Below, one piece after another: positions 49,945 to 60,478 of a stretch of DNA of 64,000 bases (position 1 is its first letter; the number at the start of each line of letters is the position of its first letter). The notes beneath the pieces are model-generated. The model was not told where the DNA came from and made no database searches. It was given only the letters and a program-made list of their open reading frames with translations. The translations under genes were made by a program, and so were the position numbers. The stretch covers positions 248,001 through 312,000 of the forward strand of contig NZ_RKLR01000003.1 in NCBI RefSeq assembly GCF_019599465.1. Reading direction: 5' to 3'. Origin of the DNA: Haloarcula rubra (lineage in GTDB: Archaea; Halobacteriota; Halobacteria; Halobacteriales; Haloarculaceae).

Positions 49945-50964
49945 TCACGTTTCGCCGCGGACCTCTTGCGTCCGCTCCAGTGCCCGGCGGGTCCGTTCGT
50001 CGAGTCGAACGAGGTGACAGAGCGGGTTGCCGGGGTAGACCAGCGGGTTCTCGAGGATGCCGACGAGGAGGCCGGTGAACGGTGCCCGAACCGTCGTGTC
50101 CTCGGTCTTGAACGGGTTCGCGATGGTACAGATGACGTCGTCTTCGTACACGAGGTCGCCGCGTTGGTGGTGCATGTCGACCAGTCCGCCGGCGTCGGCG
50201 CGTATCCACGTCTTCTCGTCGCCGTTCTCGATGACGGTGCGCCACCCCGGCCACTGGACGACTTCGGTCGGGAGCATCCCGAACTCCGCCAACACGGAGC
50301 GGACGCTCTCCAGCGCGGAGTCGATGAGCGGGCGCTGGAACCGGTGTGCTTCGCCCATCTCGATGGTGATTGCGGCGGCACCGACGGCGCTGGCTTCCCG
50401 CCGGAGCGACCCGGAGGGCCCCTCCGAGGAGATGATGACGTTCGACGCGAAGGCGTTGGCCACCCGTGCGACGGCCGGGTCGTCCATGTCGGCCCGGACG
50501 TGGAGCATGTTGGTCCGGCCACGCGTCGACGTGTGGAAGTCCAGTCCGAAGTCACAGGGCTCGAGGAAGTTCCGGAAGATGCGGTCGGCCATCCGCTTGG
50601 CGCTCGTCGAGTCGGGATTGCCCGGGAACGAGCGGTTGAGGTCCCGGTCGTAGATAGGGAGGTACCGCTCCTGTGCGAGGAACGCCGGGACGTTCAACAC
50701 CGGGAGACACACCAGCGTCCCCGCCAGCGTCTCGTGGTCCCACTCGTGTGCGACCTCTCTGACGACTTCGATGCCGTTCAGTTCGTCGCCGTGGGCCGCC
50801 GCCGAGAGGAACCCCGTCGGACCCGGGCGCTCGCCGTTCACGATGGTTACCGGAATCCGGACCGGGTCGCCCATGTACGTCTCGCTGACCGTGTACCGGA
50901 CGTTCTGCGTCTCGCCGGGGTCTACCCGTCCACCGTCGTACGTGAACGGTTCGGCCTCGTCCAT
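49945..50964 (-). CDS. AstE/aspartoacylase family zinc hydrolase
   Basis: A 339-residue M14-like deacylase. Zinc ligands His58 and Glu61 are in AAAHGDELNGIEV, and the substrate Arg/Asn region is in DLNRSFPG. FHTSTRGRTNMLHVRA is the third motif with its His, and the C-terminal lipoyl-like hairpin AGGLVDMHHQRGDLVYEDDV follows. It should cleave an N-acyl or amide bond on an amino acid or peptide. It is divergent from the RimK-protease fusion, so the pair may add and remove an amino-acid tag. Confidence 0.87.
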   Translation of the reverse strand: MDEAEPFTYDGGRVDPGETQNVRYTVSETYMGDPVRIPVTIVNGERPGPTGFLSAAAHGDELNGIEVVREVAHEWDHETLAGTLVCLPVLNVPAFLAQERYLPIYDRDLNRSFPGNPDSTSAKRMADRIFRNFLEPCDFGLDFHTSTRGRTNMLHVRADMDDPAVARVANAFASNVIISSEGPSGSLRREASAVGAAAITIEMGEAHRFQRPLIDSALESVRSVLAEFGMLPTEVVQWPGWRTVIENGDEKTWIRADAGGLVDMHHQRGDLVYEDDVICTIANPFKTEDTTVRAPFTGLLVGILENPLVYPGNPLCHLVRLDERTRRALERTQEVRGET

Positions 50965-51092
50965 GCCCGTACAAGCACGACGGCCGGTAAAAGGGTGTCT
51001 GGCGAGCGATTGCCACGTCGGCGCTCGGGAGAGACAGCCACGCGTGGCGGCGACCCATCAGGGTTTTGCTGACGCCCCTAGAACGACGCGGT

Positions 51093-52448
51093 ATGCGTAC
51101 CGAAGACATCACGGTCGGCGTGCTGAGTCTCCACTCCAGCAAGGAGACGAAGGCGATTCTGAACGCCGCCGAGGAGATGGGCTGTGACACGGAGTGGCTC
51201 CGCGAGGAGAACACGACGGTCACGACGAGCGATAGTGAACTGAGCCTCGACCCAGAGGTGGACGTCATCGCCAACCGACTGCTGCTCTCCAGCGACGAGC
51301 ACCCGATGGAGGGCGCGGGCCTCGCGCTGACCCTCGAGAAGGCGGCACCGATGCTGAACGAACCGACGCCGGCCATGACGGCGCTCCACAAGTTCGCCAC
51401 CGCCGCAGCCCTCGCCGACGCCGGCGTCAACATCCCCGACGCCGTCCTCGCTCTGTCCACCCAGCGACTCAACAAGGAGCGCGGCCGCTTCGGCGAGCGA
51501 GCGGTCTACAAGACGGCCATCGGGACCCACGGCGGCGGGACGTGGATGGTCGAACTCGACGAACCGGTCAACGCACAGGTCGGCGAGCGTCACGCATTCC
51601 TGCAGGAGTTCCTCGAACACGACGACCAGCGCCACCACGACCTACGGGTGTACGTCGTCGGCGACCAGATAGTCGGCGCGATGAACCGGTACGCCCCGGA
51701 GGGCGAGTGGCGGACGAACGTCGCCCTCGGCGGCGAAGTCGAGGACATGACCGGCGACCTGCCACAGGAGGTCCGCGAGATGGCGCTCGACTCCGTGGCG
51801 GCCGTCGGCCTCGACTACGCCGGCGTCGACATCGTGCAGGGCGAGGACGGCTACTACGTCCTCGAGGTCAACCCGACCGCCGGGTTCCGCGGCCTGTTCA
51901 AGGCCACCGGCATCAGCCCGGCCCCCTACATCGCCCGGCGGGCTATCGAGAAGGCCGGCGGCGAGGTCGACGACGCGGAAGTCGAACGGCTCTCGGACCG
52001 ACTGGACGACTCCCGGCCGACGGCGATGCCCCGGAAACCCACCACGTCGACGCCCGAGAACGTCACCATCGGCTACATCGAGGAAGTCGTCGTCTCGGGG
52101 ACCCGCGGCCACAAGACCGTCCTCGCGAAGTCGGACACGGGCGCAACCCGGACGAGTATCGACGCCGAACTGGCCGCCGAAATCGGGACCGGCCCGATTC
52201 TCGACATCGTGAAGATAAAGTCCGGTAGCGTCAAGTCCGGCCGCTCGCGTCCCGTCGTGGACCTCGTCGTCGGTATCGGCGGCACACAGCACACCGTCAC
52301 CGCCAGCGTCGAGGACCGGTCGCACATGGACTACCCACTCTTGCTCGGCCGGGACATCCTCAAACACTATCAGGTGAACGTCAACCGTCGCGCCGACGAC
52401 GAGTACGAGTCGGACTCCGAGGAAGAGGAAGAACAGACGCTGGAGTGA
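51093..52448 (+). CDS. RimK-family amidoligase fused to a RimB/DUF785-type protease domain
   Basis: A 451-residue fusion. The N-terminal part to about 290 is a RimK ATP-grasp ligase (FGERAVYKTAIGTHGGGTWM, DVIVQGEDGYYVLEVNPTAG-like VDIVQGEDGYYVLEVNPTAG with RGLFKATGI). The C-terminal part, about 320-430, is an aspartyl-protease-like fold (VLAKSDTGATRTSIDAELAA, LLLGRDILKHYQVNVNRR) as in the ATP-dependent zinc protease family. The last 20 residues are acidic. The ligase would add Glu or another amino acid to a target; the second domain may trim it. The acceptor is unknown. Confidence 0.88.
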   Translation: MRTEDITVGVLSLHSSKETKAILNAAEEMGCDTEWLREENTTVTTSDSELSLDPEVDVIANRLLLSSDEHPMEGAGLALTLEKAAPMLNEPTPAMTALHKFATAAALADAGVNIPDAVLALSTQRLNKERGRFGERAVYKTAIGTHGGGTWMVELDEPVNAQVGERHAFLQEFLEHDDQRHHDLRVYVVGDQIVGAMNRYAPEGEWRTNVALGGEVEDMTGDLPQEVREMALDSVAAVGLDYAGVDIVQGEDGYYVLEVNPTAGFRGLFKATGISPAPYIARRAIEKAGGEVDDAEVERLSDRLDDSRPTAMPRKPTTSTPENVTIGYIEEVVVSGTRGHKTVLAKSDTGATRTSIDAELAAEIGTGPILDIVKIKSGSVKSGRSRPVVDLVVGIGGTQHTVTASVEDRSHMDYPLLLGRDILKHYQVNVNRRADDEYESDSEEEEEQTLE

Positions 52449-52460
52449 GCGGGCGGTCGC

Positions 52461-53072
52461 CTACTCGTCTGCGACTTCGTCGACGCTGTCGGCGATATCT
52501 TCTTGCGCCCGCCAGAGGTACAGCGTCGCGTAGCTCCGATACGGGGCCCACCCCTCGGCGTACGCGACCATCTCTGGCCGGTCGTACCCGTCGCCGACGA
52601 CGTTCGAGAAGCCCTTTCGCACGCCGAGGTCGCCGACCGGGAACACGTCCTCGCGGCCCAGCGAGAACAGGAGTTGCATGTTCGCCGTCCAGTCGCCGAC
52701 GCCGGTGATGGCCGTCAGTTCCTCGCGGACGGCCTCGTCAGAGTGGTCCGCGAAGTAGTCGACGGTGTACCCCTCCTCCTCGAACGCCGCGGCCACCTCG
52801 TCGACGTAGCGGGTCTTCTGTCGGGAGAGGCCGGCGTCGCGCAACACGTCGTCGTCGGCCGCGAGGATGCCGGTCGGGGTCACCTCGACGGCGTCGAACA
52901 GGCGTTCGCGCGTGGCCGCCGCCGACGCCATCGACACCTGCTGGCGGAGGATAGAGACGACCAACCGCTCGAACAGGTCGTCGGCCGGGTCCAGCGTGAG
53001 TTCGCCGTGAGCGTCGACGAGCGGTCCGATGTCTGAGTCCTCGCGGAGCGTCTCGTGTGGCGAGTCCGTCAT
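52461..53072 (-). CDS. DNA-3-methyladenine glycosylase, AlkA/HhH-GPD type
   Basis: A 203-residue base-excision glycosylase. The helix-hairpin-helix LTAITGVGDWTANMQLLFSL is followed by the catalytic Asp in FPVGDLGVRKGF. The N-terminal helical bundle has RLVVSILRQQVSMASAAATR, close to AlkA. The start MTDSPHETLREDSD at 53072 is chosen over an upstream ATG. It converges with the RimK gene with a 12-base gap. Confidence 0.9.
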   Translation of the reverse strand: MTDSPHETLREDSDIGPLVDAHGELTLDPADDLFERLVVSILRQQVSMASAAATRERLFDAVEVTPTGILAADDDVLRDAGLSRQKTRYVDEVAAAFEEEGYTVDYFADHSDEAVREELTAITGVGDWTANMQLLFSLGREDVFPVGDLGVRKGFSNVVGDGYDRPEMVAYAEGWAPYRSYATLYLWRAQEDIADSVDEVADE

Positions 53073-53140
53073 CGACCCACGGTAGTGACGCCGGGCGAAA
53101 GAACCTGTCTGTCGGACCGGGACCGACGGTCGGACGGGCA

Positions 53141-53581
53141 CTACTCGATGTCGATCTGGTGACCCCCGCTGATGGCGTCGGCCTTCCCGATGCGAACCGT
53201 CAGGACGCCGTCGTCCATCGACGCCGAGACGTCGTCTTCGTCGACGCTGCCCGGCAGTCGAACTCGTCGTGAGAGCGAGCGGTGGGACCGCTCCCGCCGG
53301 ACGTAGTTCACCTCGGTCTCCTCGGCCTCGTGGCTATGGTCGGCTTCGATGGCCAGCGTCTGGTCGCTGATGTACACGTCGAGGTCGTCCTTGCCGAACC
53401 CCGGCAGGTCGGCGGTGACGACGTACGCGTCGTTCTCGTCGACCACGTCGACGCGGGGGGACTCCATCTCCGGCGTCCACGGTTCGAAGCCCGTCCCCCA
53501 CCGCTCGGCGGCCGCCTCGAACTGCCGGCTCATCTGCTCGAACCACGATTCCATGTTGTCGAGTGGTAGCTTCCGCGCCAT
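53141..53581 (-). CDS. Hsp20/alpha-crystallin small heat shock protein
   Basis: A 146-residue chaperone. The N-terminal arm (WFEQMSRQFEAAAERWGTGF) is followed by the alpha-crystallin domain with PRVDVVDENDAYVVTADLPG and FGKDDLDVYI. The C-terminal strand VRLPGSVDEDDVSASMDDGV with LTVRIGKAD ends in HQIDIE. It has no obvious operon partner and a short 5' region. Confidence 0.9.
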   Translation of the reverse strand: MARKLPLDNMESWFEQMSRQFEAAAERWGTGFEPWTPEMESPRVDVVDENDAYVVTADLPGFGKDDLDVYISDQTLAIEADHSHEAEETEVNYVRRERSHRSLSRRVRLPGSVDEDDVSASMDDGVLTVRIGKADAISGGHQIDIE

Positions 53582-53698
53582 ACGTGGGAGCGTCTCGTGA
53601 CCGCCGCTTAGTTAGCCAGCCAGTACAGCGAGAAAGGTCGCTGTGTCGGCGTTTCGGGTCGGCTTCGGGGCCGGTAAGCCGGGCTTTGTCTGCCGCGC

Positions 53699-54856
53699 TC
53701 AGACCATCCCCTTCCCGAGCAGTTCGCGCGCGATGATGTTCTTCTGAATCTCGGTCGTCCCCTCGTAAATCTGGGTTATCTTCGCGTCGCGGTAGAACCG
53801 CTCGACGTCGAAGTCGTCGACGTAGCCGGCGCCGCCGTGAATCTGGACCGCCTCGTCGGCCACCTCGACGGCGACGCGCGAGGCCTTCTCTTTGGCCATC
53901 GACGCCAGTTGGGTCAACTGGTCGTCTCCGTTGTCGACGCTCCACGCGGACTTGTAGGTCAACTGGCGGGCGGCCTCGATTTCGGTGAACATCTCCGCGA
54001 GTTTGTGCTGGATGGCCTGAAACTCCGAGATGGGTTGGCCGAACTGCTCGCGCTCCTGCGCGTAGTCGAGTGCACGTTCGGCCGCGCCGCGAGCGATGCC
54101 GACCCCCTGTGCGGCGACGCCAGTTCGGGTCTCGTCGAAGAACTGCATTATCTGGAGGAACCCCGCACCCCGCGTCCCGACGAGGTTCGACTCGGGAACG
54201 CGGACGTCGTTCAAGACGAGTTCGGCCGTGTCCGAGGCACGGATGCCCAGTTTCCCGGTTATCTTCTCCGCTTCGAAACCGTCGCGGTCGGCCTCGACGA
54301 GAATCTGTGAGAACCCGTTGTACCGACCGTCTGCCTCGGGGTCGGTCTCACAGAGCACGACGAAGTAGTCGCCGACGGAGCCGTTGGTAATCCACATCTT
54401 GGTCCCGTCGATGACCCACTCGTCGCCCTCCTTGCGGGCCCGTGTCGACACCGACGAGACATCCGAACCGGTGTCCGGTTCGGAGATGGCCGTCCCCATG
54501 ATGGCGTCGCCCGACGCCACTGGTTCCAGATACGCCGTTTTCTGTTCTTCCGTCCCGAAGCCGACCAGCGCGTCGGCGCCGAAGGCCGCCGACTGGATGG
54601 AGAGGCCGATGCCGGGGTCGGCCGCGAACAGTTCCTCCGCGATGATGGCGTTCGTCAGCGTATCGTAGCCGACGCCACCGTACTCCAGCGGGATGTTCGC
54701 CCCCGTCAGCCCCATCTCGGCGGCCTTCTCGACCACCTCGTGTGGGAACTCTTCCGCGCGGTCGTACTCCGTGGCGACTGGCCGTATCTCGTTCTCGGCG
54801 AAGCGCTGGACCTCGTCTCGTATCTGGCGCTGCTCGTCGGACAGTTCGAAGTCCAT
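53699..54856 (-). CDS. Acyl-CoA dehydrogenase
   Basis: A 385-residue FAD enzyme paralogous to the 42849-43982 protein. [20 protein letters not shown] begins the fold; [36 protein letters not shown] and [19 protein letters not shown] carry binding and catalytic residues. It is divergent from the hydratase/dehydrogenase fusion at 54971; both are beta-oxidation enzymes. The shared 114-base promoter region has ACCA-ATTAA-TGGT near 54878-54890. Confidence 0.92.
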   Translation of the reverse strand: MDFELSDEQRQIRDEVQRFAENEIRPVATEYDRAEEFPHEVVEKAAEMGLTGANIPLEYGGVGYDTLTNAIIAEELFAADPGIGLSIQSAAFGADALVGFGTEEQKTAYLEPVASGDAIMGTAISEPDTGSDVSSVSTRARKEGDEWVIDGTKMWITNGSVGDYFVVLCETDPEADGRYNGFSQILVEADRDGFEAEKITGKLGIRASDTAELVLNDVRVPESNLVGTRGAGFLQIMQFFDETRTGVAAQGVGIARGAAERALDYAQEREQFGQPISEFQAIQHKLAEMFTEIEAARQLTYKSAWSVDNGDDQLTQLASMAKEKASRVAVEVADEAVQIHGGAGYVDDFDVERFYRDAKITQIYEGTTEIQKNIIARELLGKGMV

Positions 54857-54970
54857 GTGTGGTGTGTTCACGAGACCACCAATTAATGGTTTGTAATCCG
54901 AAATAAACGGCAGAGAGGTTGTTCGGCGAGAGAAACGTTGAAACGTGGTCCGGCAGTGGGGGTATATGTC

Positions 54971-56935
54971 ATGGATTTCGAGGACATCGAGACGGTGGCA
55001 GTGCTCGGCGCGGGCAACATGGGCCACGGTATCGCGGAGGTGGCCGCCCTCGCGGGCTACGAGGTTCGGATGCGCGACATCAAAGAGGAGTTCGTCCAGA
55101 ACGGGTACGACAACATCGAGTGGTCGCTGAACAAACTGGCCGAGAAAGACCAGTTGTCCGACGAGGAGGCCGAGGAAGCGCTCGAACGCGTCACGGCACT
55201 CGTCGACGTCGAGGCGGCCGTCGGCGACGCCGACGTGGTCATCGAAGCCGTCCCCGAGAAGATGGAGATAAAGAAGGACGTCTACACAGACGTCGAGGAA
55301 CACGCGCCCGAAGACGCCATCTTCGCGACGAACACCTCCAGTCTCTCCATCACGGAACTATCGGAGGTCACGGAGCGACCGGAGCAGTTCTGCGGCATGC
55401 ACTTCTTCAACCCGCCGGTCCGGATGCAACTCGTCGAAGTCATCTCCGGGGAACATACCAGCGAGGAGACCCTCGAGACTATCGAACAGCTCGCCGAAGA
55501 CTTCGACAAGACGCCGGTCCGGGTCCGTAAGGACTCGCCCGGGTTCATCGTCAACCGCATCCTCGTTCCGCTGATGAACGAAGCCTGTTGGCTGGTCCAC
55601 GACGGTGTGGCCACCATCGCCGAAGTCGACTCGACGACGAAGTTCGACATGGGCCTCCCGATGGGGTCGTTCGAACTCTCAGACCAGGTGGGCAACGACG
55701 TCGGCCTCCACGTCCTCGAGTACATGCACGAGGTGCTGGGCGAGCCCTACGCCCCGTGTCCACTCCTAGAGGAGAAAGTCGAGAAGGAGCAACTCGGGAA
55801 GAAGACCGGCGAGGGCTTCTACGACTACGAGGACGGCGGCGTCGACATCCCGACCGACGCCGGTCGCGAGGACGTCGAACACCGACTGCTGGCCGTGATG
55901 GCCAACGAAGTCGGGAAACTGGTCGAGAACGACGTGGCGCCCGTCGCCGACATCGACGAGGCCGTGATGCTCGGCGGTGGCTTCCCCGAGGGGCCGGCGA
56001 AACTGGCAGACAAGGCCGGTCTGGAGACGCTGGTCGACACGCTGGAGGACGTCCACGAGGAGACCGGCGAGGCCCGCTACGCCGTCTCCGATGGCCTCCG
56101 TGCCGCCGCCGAGGAAGGCGGCTTCTACGGTGCCGACGAGGAGGCAGACGCCGAGTTCGAGACCATCACCGTCGAGTACCCGGGCGAGATGGTCGGCCAC
56201 ATCGTCCTCGACCGACCCCACCGGATGAACACGGTCAGTCCCGACCTGATGGACGAACTGAGCGAGGCCGTCGACCTCCTCGAAGACGACGACGAAGTTC
56301 GGTCCGTCCTGCTGACCGGCGCCGGCGACAAGGCGTTCTCCGCCGGGGCCGACGTCCAATCGATGGCGTCGAACGCGACGCCGCTGGAGGCCGTCGAACT
56401 CTCGAAGAAGGGTCAGGAAATCTTCGGGAAACTGGAGTCGTGTTCGATGCCCGTCGTCGCCGGCATCGACGGCTACGCGCTCGGCGGCGGGATGGAACTG
56501 GCGACGTGTGCCGACCTCCGAATCGCCTCGGAGCGGTCCGAACTCGGGCAGCCAGAACACAACCTCGGCCTCATCCCTGGGTGGGGCGGCACCGTCCGCC
56601 TCGCAAACATCGTGGGCGAGGGCCGCGCGAAAGAGATAATCTTCACTGCGGAGCGCTACGACGCCGCGGAGATGGCCGACTACGGATTCGTCAACGAAGT
56701 CGTCGAGAACGACCAACTGGACGAGCGAGCCTTCGAACTGGCGCGTGACCTCGCGGCCGGGCCGCCGGTCGCACAGAAGTTCACGAAGCGTGCGATGCAC
56801 GCCGGCCGCGACGACAAAGACGCCGGCCTCGAAGTCGAGTCCCAGGCCTTCGGGCACCTCTTCGGCACCGAAGACTTGATGGAGGGTATCACGGCGTTCA
56901 TGGGTGACGGGGAACCGGATTTCGAAGGCAAGTAA
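54971..56935 (+). CDS. Fused 3-hydroxyacyl-CoA dehydrogenase / enoyl-CoA hydratase
   Basis: A 654-residue fusion doing two consecutive beta-oxidation steps. The dehydrogenase comes first: Rossmann [20 protein letters not shown] from residue 9, catalytic [14 protein letters not shown], and the dimerisation region with [20 protein letters not shown]. From about residue 405 a crotonase-type hydratase follows: [11 protein letters not shown] and [20 protein letters not shown]. This order (dehydrogenase before hydratase) is reversed from bacterial FadB, and is common in archaea. Start 54971 chosen by homology. It is divergent from an acyl-CoA dehydrogenase. Confidence 0.92.
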   Translation: MDFEDIETVAVLGAGNMGHGIAEVAALAGYEVRMRDIKEEFVQNGYDNIEWSLNKLAEKDQLSDEEAEEALERVTALVDVEAAVGDADVVIEAVPEKMEIKKDVYTDVEEHAPEDAIFATNTSSLSITELSEVTERPEQFCGMHFFNPPVRMQLVEVISGEHTSEETLETIEQLAEDFDKTPVRVRKDSPGFIVNRILVPLMNEACWLVHDGVATIAEVDSTTKFDMGLPMGSFELSDQVGNDVGLHVLEYMHEVLGEPYAPCPLLEEKVEKEQLGKKTGEGFYDYEDGGVDIPTDAGREDVEHRLLAVMANEVGKLVENDVAPVADIDEAVMLGGGFPEGPAKLADKAGLETLVDTLEDVHEETGEARYAVSDGLRAAAEEGGFYGADEEADAEFETITVEYPGEMVGHIVLDRPHRMNTVSPDLMDELSEAVDLLEDDDEVRSVLLTGAGDKAFSAGADVQSMASNATPLEAVELSKKGQEIFGKLESCSMPVVAGIDGYALGGGMELATCADLRIASERSELGQPEHNLGLIPGWGGTVRLANIVGEGRAKEIIFTAERYDAAEMADYGFVNEVVENDQLDERAFELARDLAAGPPVAQKFTKRAMHAGRDDKDAGLEVESQAFGHLFGTEDLMEGITAFMGDGEPDFEGK

Positions 56936-57084
56936 CCCCACAGATTCTCACCGACGGTTCTACCTCCGGTTCAATGCTCGTGCGTACGTGAGCAGTCACG
57001 CGGCCCGGGCGGACCGTGTGACCGCGCCACAGATAGCCCCTATTTCGATGGGGTTAAATTGGAGCACCCGAAACGCAGGAATGC

Positions 57085-57159
<75 letters not shown>

Positions 57160-57386
57160 CATTCCTGCCGCGAACGAGTCCCCGAGTGACGACGCTGGCG
57201 ACCTTCGACGGCGACTGTCCCCGTGCAGGCGTAGCGGCGTCTCCACGAGTGATTCTGGCGCTTGTAGTGGCTGGTGTAGCGCGATTAACGCCGTCTTAGA
57301 CGTGTGATAACGTCCCGAGAGTGGCAGTGACACGACCGGGTTAGGATGCCAGTAGCTATTTTTCAGGGCGCCGCCAGCGCTAAACC

Positions 57387-58568
57387 ATGCAAGCAATCGT
57401 ACTCGCCGCCGGTGAAGGGACGCGGATGCGTCCGTTGACCGAGAACACGCCGAAACCGATGCTCCCCGTCGCCGACCGACCGCTCGTCGCCCACACCGCG
57501 GACACCGCCATCGAGGCCGGTGCGGACGAACTGATATTCGTCGTCGGTTACGAGGCCGACGCCGTCAGAGAGTACTTCGGCGACTCGTATCGCGGCCACC
57601 CCGTCTCGTTCGCCGTCCAGGAGGAGCAACTCGGAACGGCCCACGCCGTCGACGCGGCGAGCGAGTACATCGACGGCCCATTCGCCGTGCTGAACGGCGA
57701 CAACCTCTACGACGAGGCGAGCCTCACGGACCTCTTCGACGCGGCGCCGTCCATCGCCGCGTACCGCGTGCCCGACCCCTCGAACTACGGCGTCCTCTCG
57801 ACCGACGGCGACCGTGTCACCGGCATCGTCGAGAAACCGGCGGACCCGCCGACGGAACTGGCCAACGCCGGCGCGTACGTCTTCCCGGCCGAGGCGCGGG
57901 ACTGGCTCGACGTCCCGCTCAGCGACCGCGGTGAACACGAGATTACCGACGTGCTCGCCCGCGTCATCGAGGAGCGGACGGTCACCGCCGTCGAGGTGGA
58001 CCGCTGGCTCGACGTCGGCCGTCCGTGGGAACTGCTGGAGGCCAACGAGTGGAAACTCGACCAGATGAGCCGCCGCGTCGACGGCGAGGTTCGCGGCGAC
58101 GCCGACCTCCGTGGCACCGTCGTCGTCGAAGAGGGTGCCGTCGTCGAACCCGGCGTCACCATCGAGGGACCGGTCCTCGTCCGGTCGGGGGCCGAGGTCG
58201 GGCCGAACGCGTACGTCCGCGGCGCGACGATGCTGGGCGAAGACACGCACGTCGGCCACGGCGTCGAGGTCAAGAACAGCGTCGTCATGGCCGACTCGGC
58301 GGTGCCGCACGTCTCCTACCTCGGTGACAGCGTCCTCGGAACCGACGTGAACCTCGGTGCGGGGACGCAGGTAGCGAACCTCAGGCACGACGGCGGCGAC
58401 GTGAAGATGACGGTCAAGGGCGACCGTGTCTCGACCGGCCGCCGGAAGTTCGGCGTCGTCGCCGGCGACGGCGTCCACACGGGCATCAACACCAGCCTCA
58501 ACGCGGGTGTCGTCCTCTCTGCCGGCGCGACGACCGGCCCAGGTGAGAGTATCACGCGGGACCGATAG
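57387..58568 (+). CDS. Bifunctional sugar-1-phosphate nucleotidylyltransferase/acetyltransferase (GlmU-like)
   Basis: A 393-residue enzyme. The N-terminal nucleotidylyltransferase has AGEGTRMRPLTENTPKPMLP (8-27), an active-site NGDNLY, and EKPADPP. The C-terminal half is a left-handed beta-helix (VVVEEGAVVEPGVTIEGPVL, VGHGVEVKNSVVMADSAVPH), as in GlmU or ST0452-type archaeal enzymes. It could make UDP-GlcNAc or dTDP-glucose for surface glycans. Single start fits well. Isolated between tRNA-Glu and a zinc protein. Confidence 0.9.
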   Translation: MQAIVLAAGEGTRMRPLTENTPKPMLPVADRPLVAHTADTAIEAGADELIFVVGYEADAVREYFGDSYRGHPVSFAVQEEQLGTAHAVDAASEYIDGPFAVLNGDNLYDEASLTDLFDAAPSIAAYRVPDPSNYGVLSTDGDRVTGIVEKPADPPTELANAGAYVFPAEARDWLDVPLSDRGEHEITDVLARVIEERTVTAVEVDRWLDVGRPWELLEANEWKLDQMSRRVDGEVRGDADLRGTVVVEEGAVVEPGVTIEGPVLVRSGAEVGPNAYVRGATMLGEDTHVGHGVEVKNSVVMADSAVPHVSYLGDSVLGTDVNLGAGTQVANLRHDGGDVKMTVKGDRVSTGRRKFGVVAGDGVHTGINTSLNAGVVLSAGATTGPGESITRDR

Positions 58569-58633
58569 CGGCCCGGCCGGGGCGCGCGTCGATTATGTGG
58601 GATTAAGTAGGGTGAAAACGACGCTCAGATAAG

Positions 58634-58819
58634 ATGGTCGACCCGACTTCGGACCACCACGAGGACATCGACGAGGCGGATGCACCGAACTGTGAGGTAT
58701 GTGGCGACGCGATAGCGAACGAAGCGACACACCGCGTCATCACGTGGATAGAGGACGAGAGCGTCCAGACGGCACACTTCTGCGACGACGAGTGCCGCCA
58801 GCAGTGGGACGGCGCGTAG
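58634..58819 (+). CDS. Small Cys4 zinc-binding protein
   Basis: A 61-residue acidic protein with CEVCGDAI and HFCDDECRQQW, a Cys4 TRASH-like finger. Such small haloarchaeal zinc fingers are frequent, but their partners are mostly unknown. It begins 65 bases after the nucleotidyltransferase stop. Confidence 0.72.
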   Translation: MVDPTSDHHEDIDEADAPNCEVCGDAIANEATHRVITWIEDESVQTAHFCDDECRQQWDGA

Positions 58820-58891
58820 GTAACTTCGATTCCAGCTAGAGTCTACGGAAAGCACTTTGTAGGACGATTCGTTCTGGCGGTTGAACGACAC

Positions 58892-60478
58892 ATGAGCCGC
58901 CGAAGTGGTACGGTCGCCCGCCTCGCCTTTCTGGCGATACTCCTCTCCGCCACCGTCGCCGTCGGCCACTCCTACGCGACTGCGACGGGAGTGGCCGACG
59001 GCGCGAGTGCGGGTGCCGCGAGTCCCTCCACGCCCGAGTCGAGTAGTCCGAGCGACGCGCCGACGGTGTCGACGAGCGGTCGAACGGTAGACGTCGAGTC
59101 CCGGTTCGAGCGGGCGAGTGACCGTCCGACCCGCGGTGAGAACTGGTCGACAGCCCGCGTCACCGAGGCCGTCTCGACCTTCGACCGGAACGTCACCGTC
59201 GTCGCGACACAGGGGTTCTACGTCAGCGACGAACGGGCCGAACTGGCCGCCTTCCTCCCCAACGGGACGGTCGTCTACTACGACGACCGCTATCGCGTCT
59301 ACTTCGACGTCGACCCCGTCGAGGACGAGCGGTACACCGTCGAGTACGTCGCCGCCGAGCACCTGACTGGCGACGTCTGTACGCCGGTCGGCGGCGAGCC
59401 CTGTACACGGAACGTCGTCGTCCGTGTGAACCTCACGACCGGGGACGAGCGGACGGTGTACAGCGAGGTGACCGAGCGCGTCTACTCCGCGCGCTGGCAC
59501 GACGTCGACCGCATCAACGAGACGCACCTCCTCGTGGCCGACATCGTCGACGACGGGGTCTACGCCGTCGACACGCGGGACGGGAGCGTCGCGTGGCGCT
59601 GGAACGCCACCGCACACTACGACCGAGACCAGGGTGGCTCCGAGGGAGACTGGACACACGTCAACGACGTCGAGTACCTCGCCGACGGGAGCGTGATGGT
59701 CAGCCCCCGCAACATGGACGAGGTCATCTTTCTCGAACGCGGCCCCGACGGGTGGGCCGTCGCCGAGCGGCGGACGCTCGGGACGGACGAGAACCACTCT
59801 GTCCTCTACGAACAGCACAACCCCGACTACATCCCCGCCGAGCGTGGCGGCCCGGCGGTCCTCGTCGCCGACTCTGAGAACGGCCGGGTCGTCGAGTACC
59901 AACGCACGGCCGACGGGTGGACTCGGACGTGGCAGTGGCGGGACGTCCGCCTCCAGTGGCCCCGCGACGCCGACCGCCTCCCCGACGGCGGCACCCTCGT
60001 CGTCGACTCCCACGGCGATCGGGTCGCCGAAGTCGGTGTGAACGACACGGTCGTCTGGAGCGCCGACGTCGGGATGCCCTACGACGTCGAACGACTGGGG
60101 ACCGGCGACGAGAGTGCAGGCGGCCCGGCCGCGCCGTACCGTGCCGTCGTGAGCGACCGGTCCGGAAACGCGACCAGCGTCGTCGCGAACGTCACGGACG
60201 AGTCGGCGCGGTCGGGGTCGGGCCAGCACCGCTCGCTCGTCGACCGGTTCTGGCTCGGTCTCAAGGCGCTGGTCCCGAGTCTGGTCGCGAACGGCGCGCT
60301 GTACGTCGCGCCGTCGTGGGTCCGGTTCAGCGACCTCGTGTTCGCGACCACCGCCGTCTCGACCGGCGTCGTCTGGAGCATCTCGGAGTTCTACTGGTCG
60401 GAGTACTCGCTGGCGGGACTCGCACGCCGAGCGACGGCGGTGGGTCGACGTGCCCTCGCGGCTATCCGTCGTCCGTAG
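58892..60478 (+). CDS. Arylsulfotransferase-family membrane protein
   Basis: A 528-residue protein with an N-terminal signal-anchor (LAFLAILLSATVAVGHSYAT), a Ser/Thr-rich stalk, and a repeat beta-propeller region (LVADIVDDGVYAVDTRDGSV, HVNDVEYLADGSVMVSPRNM, RLPDGGTLVVDSHGDRVAEV) typical of the ASST family, then a C-terminal membrane helix near 475-500. Bacterial ASST enzymes move sulfate between phenols using a propeller His; the equivalent His cannot be assigned here. Many N-x-S/T sites fit an S-layer-side, glycosylated protein. Sulfation of surface sugars is possible but unproven. Confidence 0.72.
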   Translation: MSRRSGTVARLAFLAILLSATVAVGHSYATATGVADGASAGAASPSTPESSSPSDAPTVSTSGRTVDVESRFERASDRPTRGENWSTARVTEAVSTFDRNVTVVATQGFYVSDERAELAAFLPNGTVVYYDDRYRVYFDVDPVEDERYTVEYVAAEHLTGDVCTPVGGEPCTRNVVVRVNLTTGDERTVYSEVTERVYSARWHDVDRINETHLLVADIVDDGVYAVDTRDGSVAWRWNATAHYDRDQGGSEGDWTHVNDVEYLADGSVMVSPRNMDEVIFLERGPDGWAVAERRTLGTDENHSVLYEQHNPDYIPAERGGPAVLVADSENGRVVEYQRTADGWTRTWQWRDVRLQWPRDADRLPDGGTLVVDSHGDRVAEVGVNDTVVWSADVGMPYDVERLGTGDESAGGPAAPYRAVVSDRSGNATSVVANVTDESARSGSGQHRSLVDRFWLGLKALVPSLVANGALYVAPSWVRFSDLVFATTAVSTGVVWSISEFYWSEYSLAGLARRATAVGRRALAAIRRP

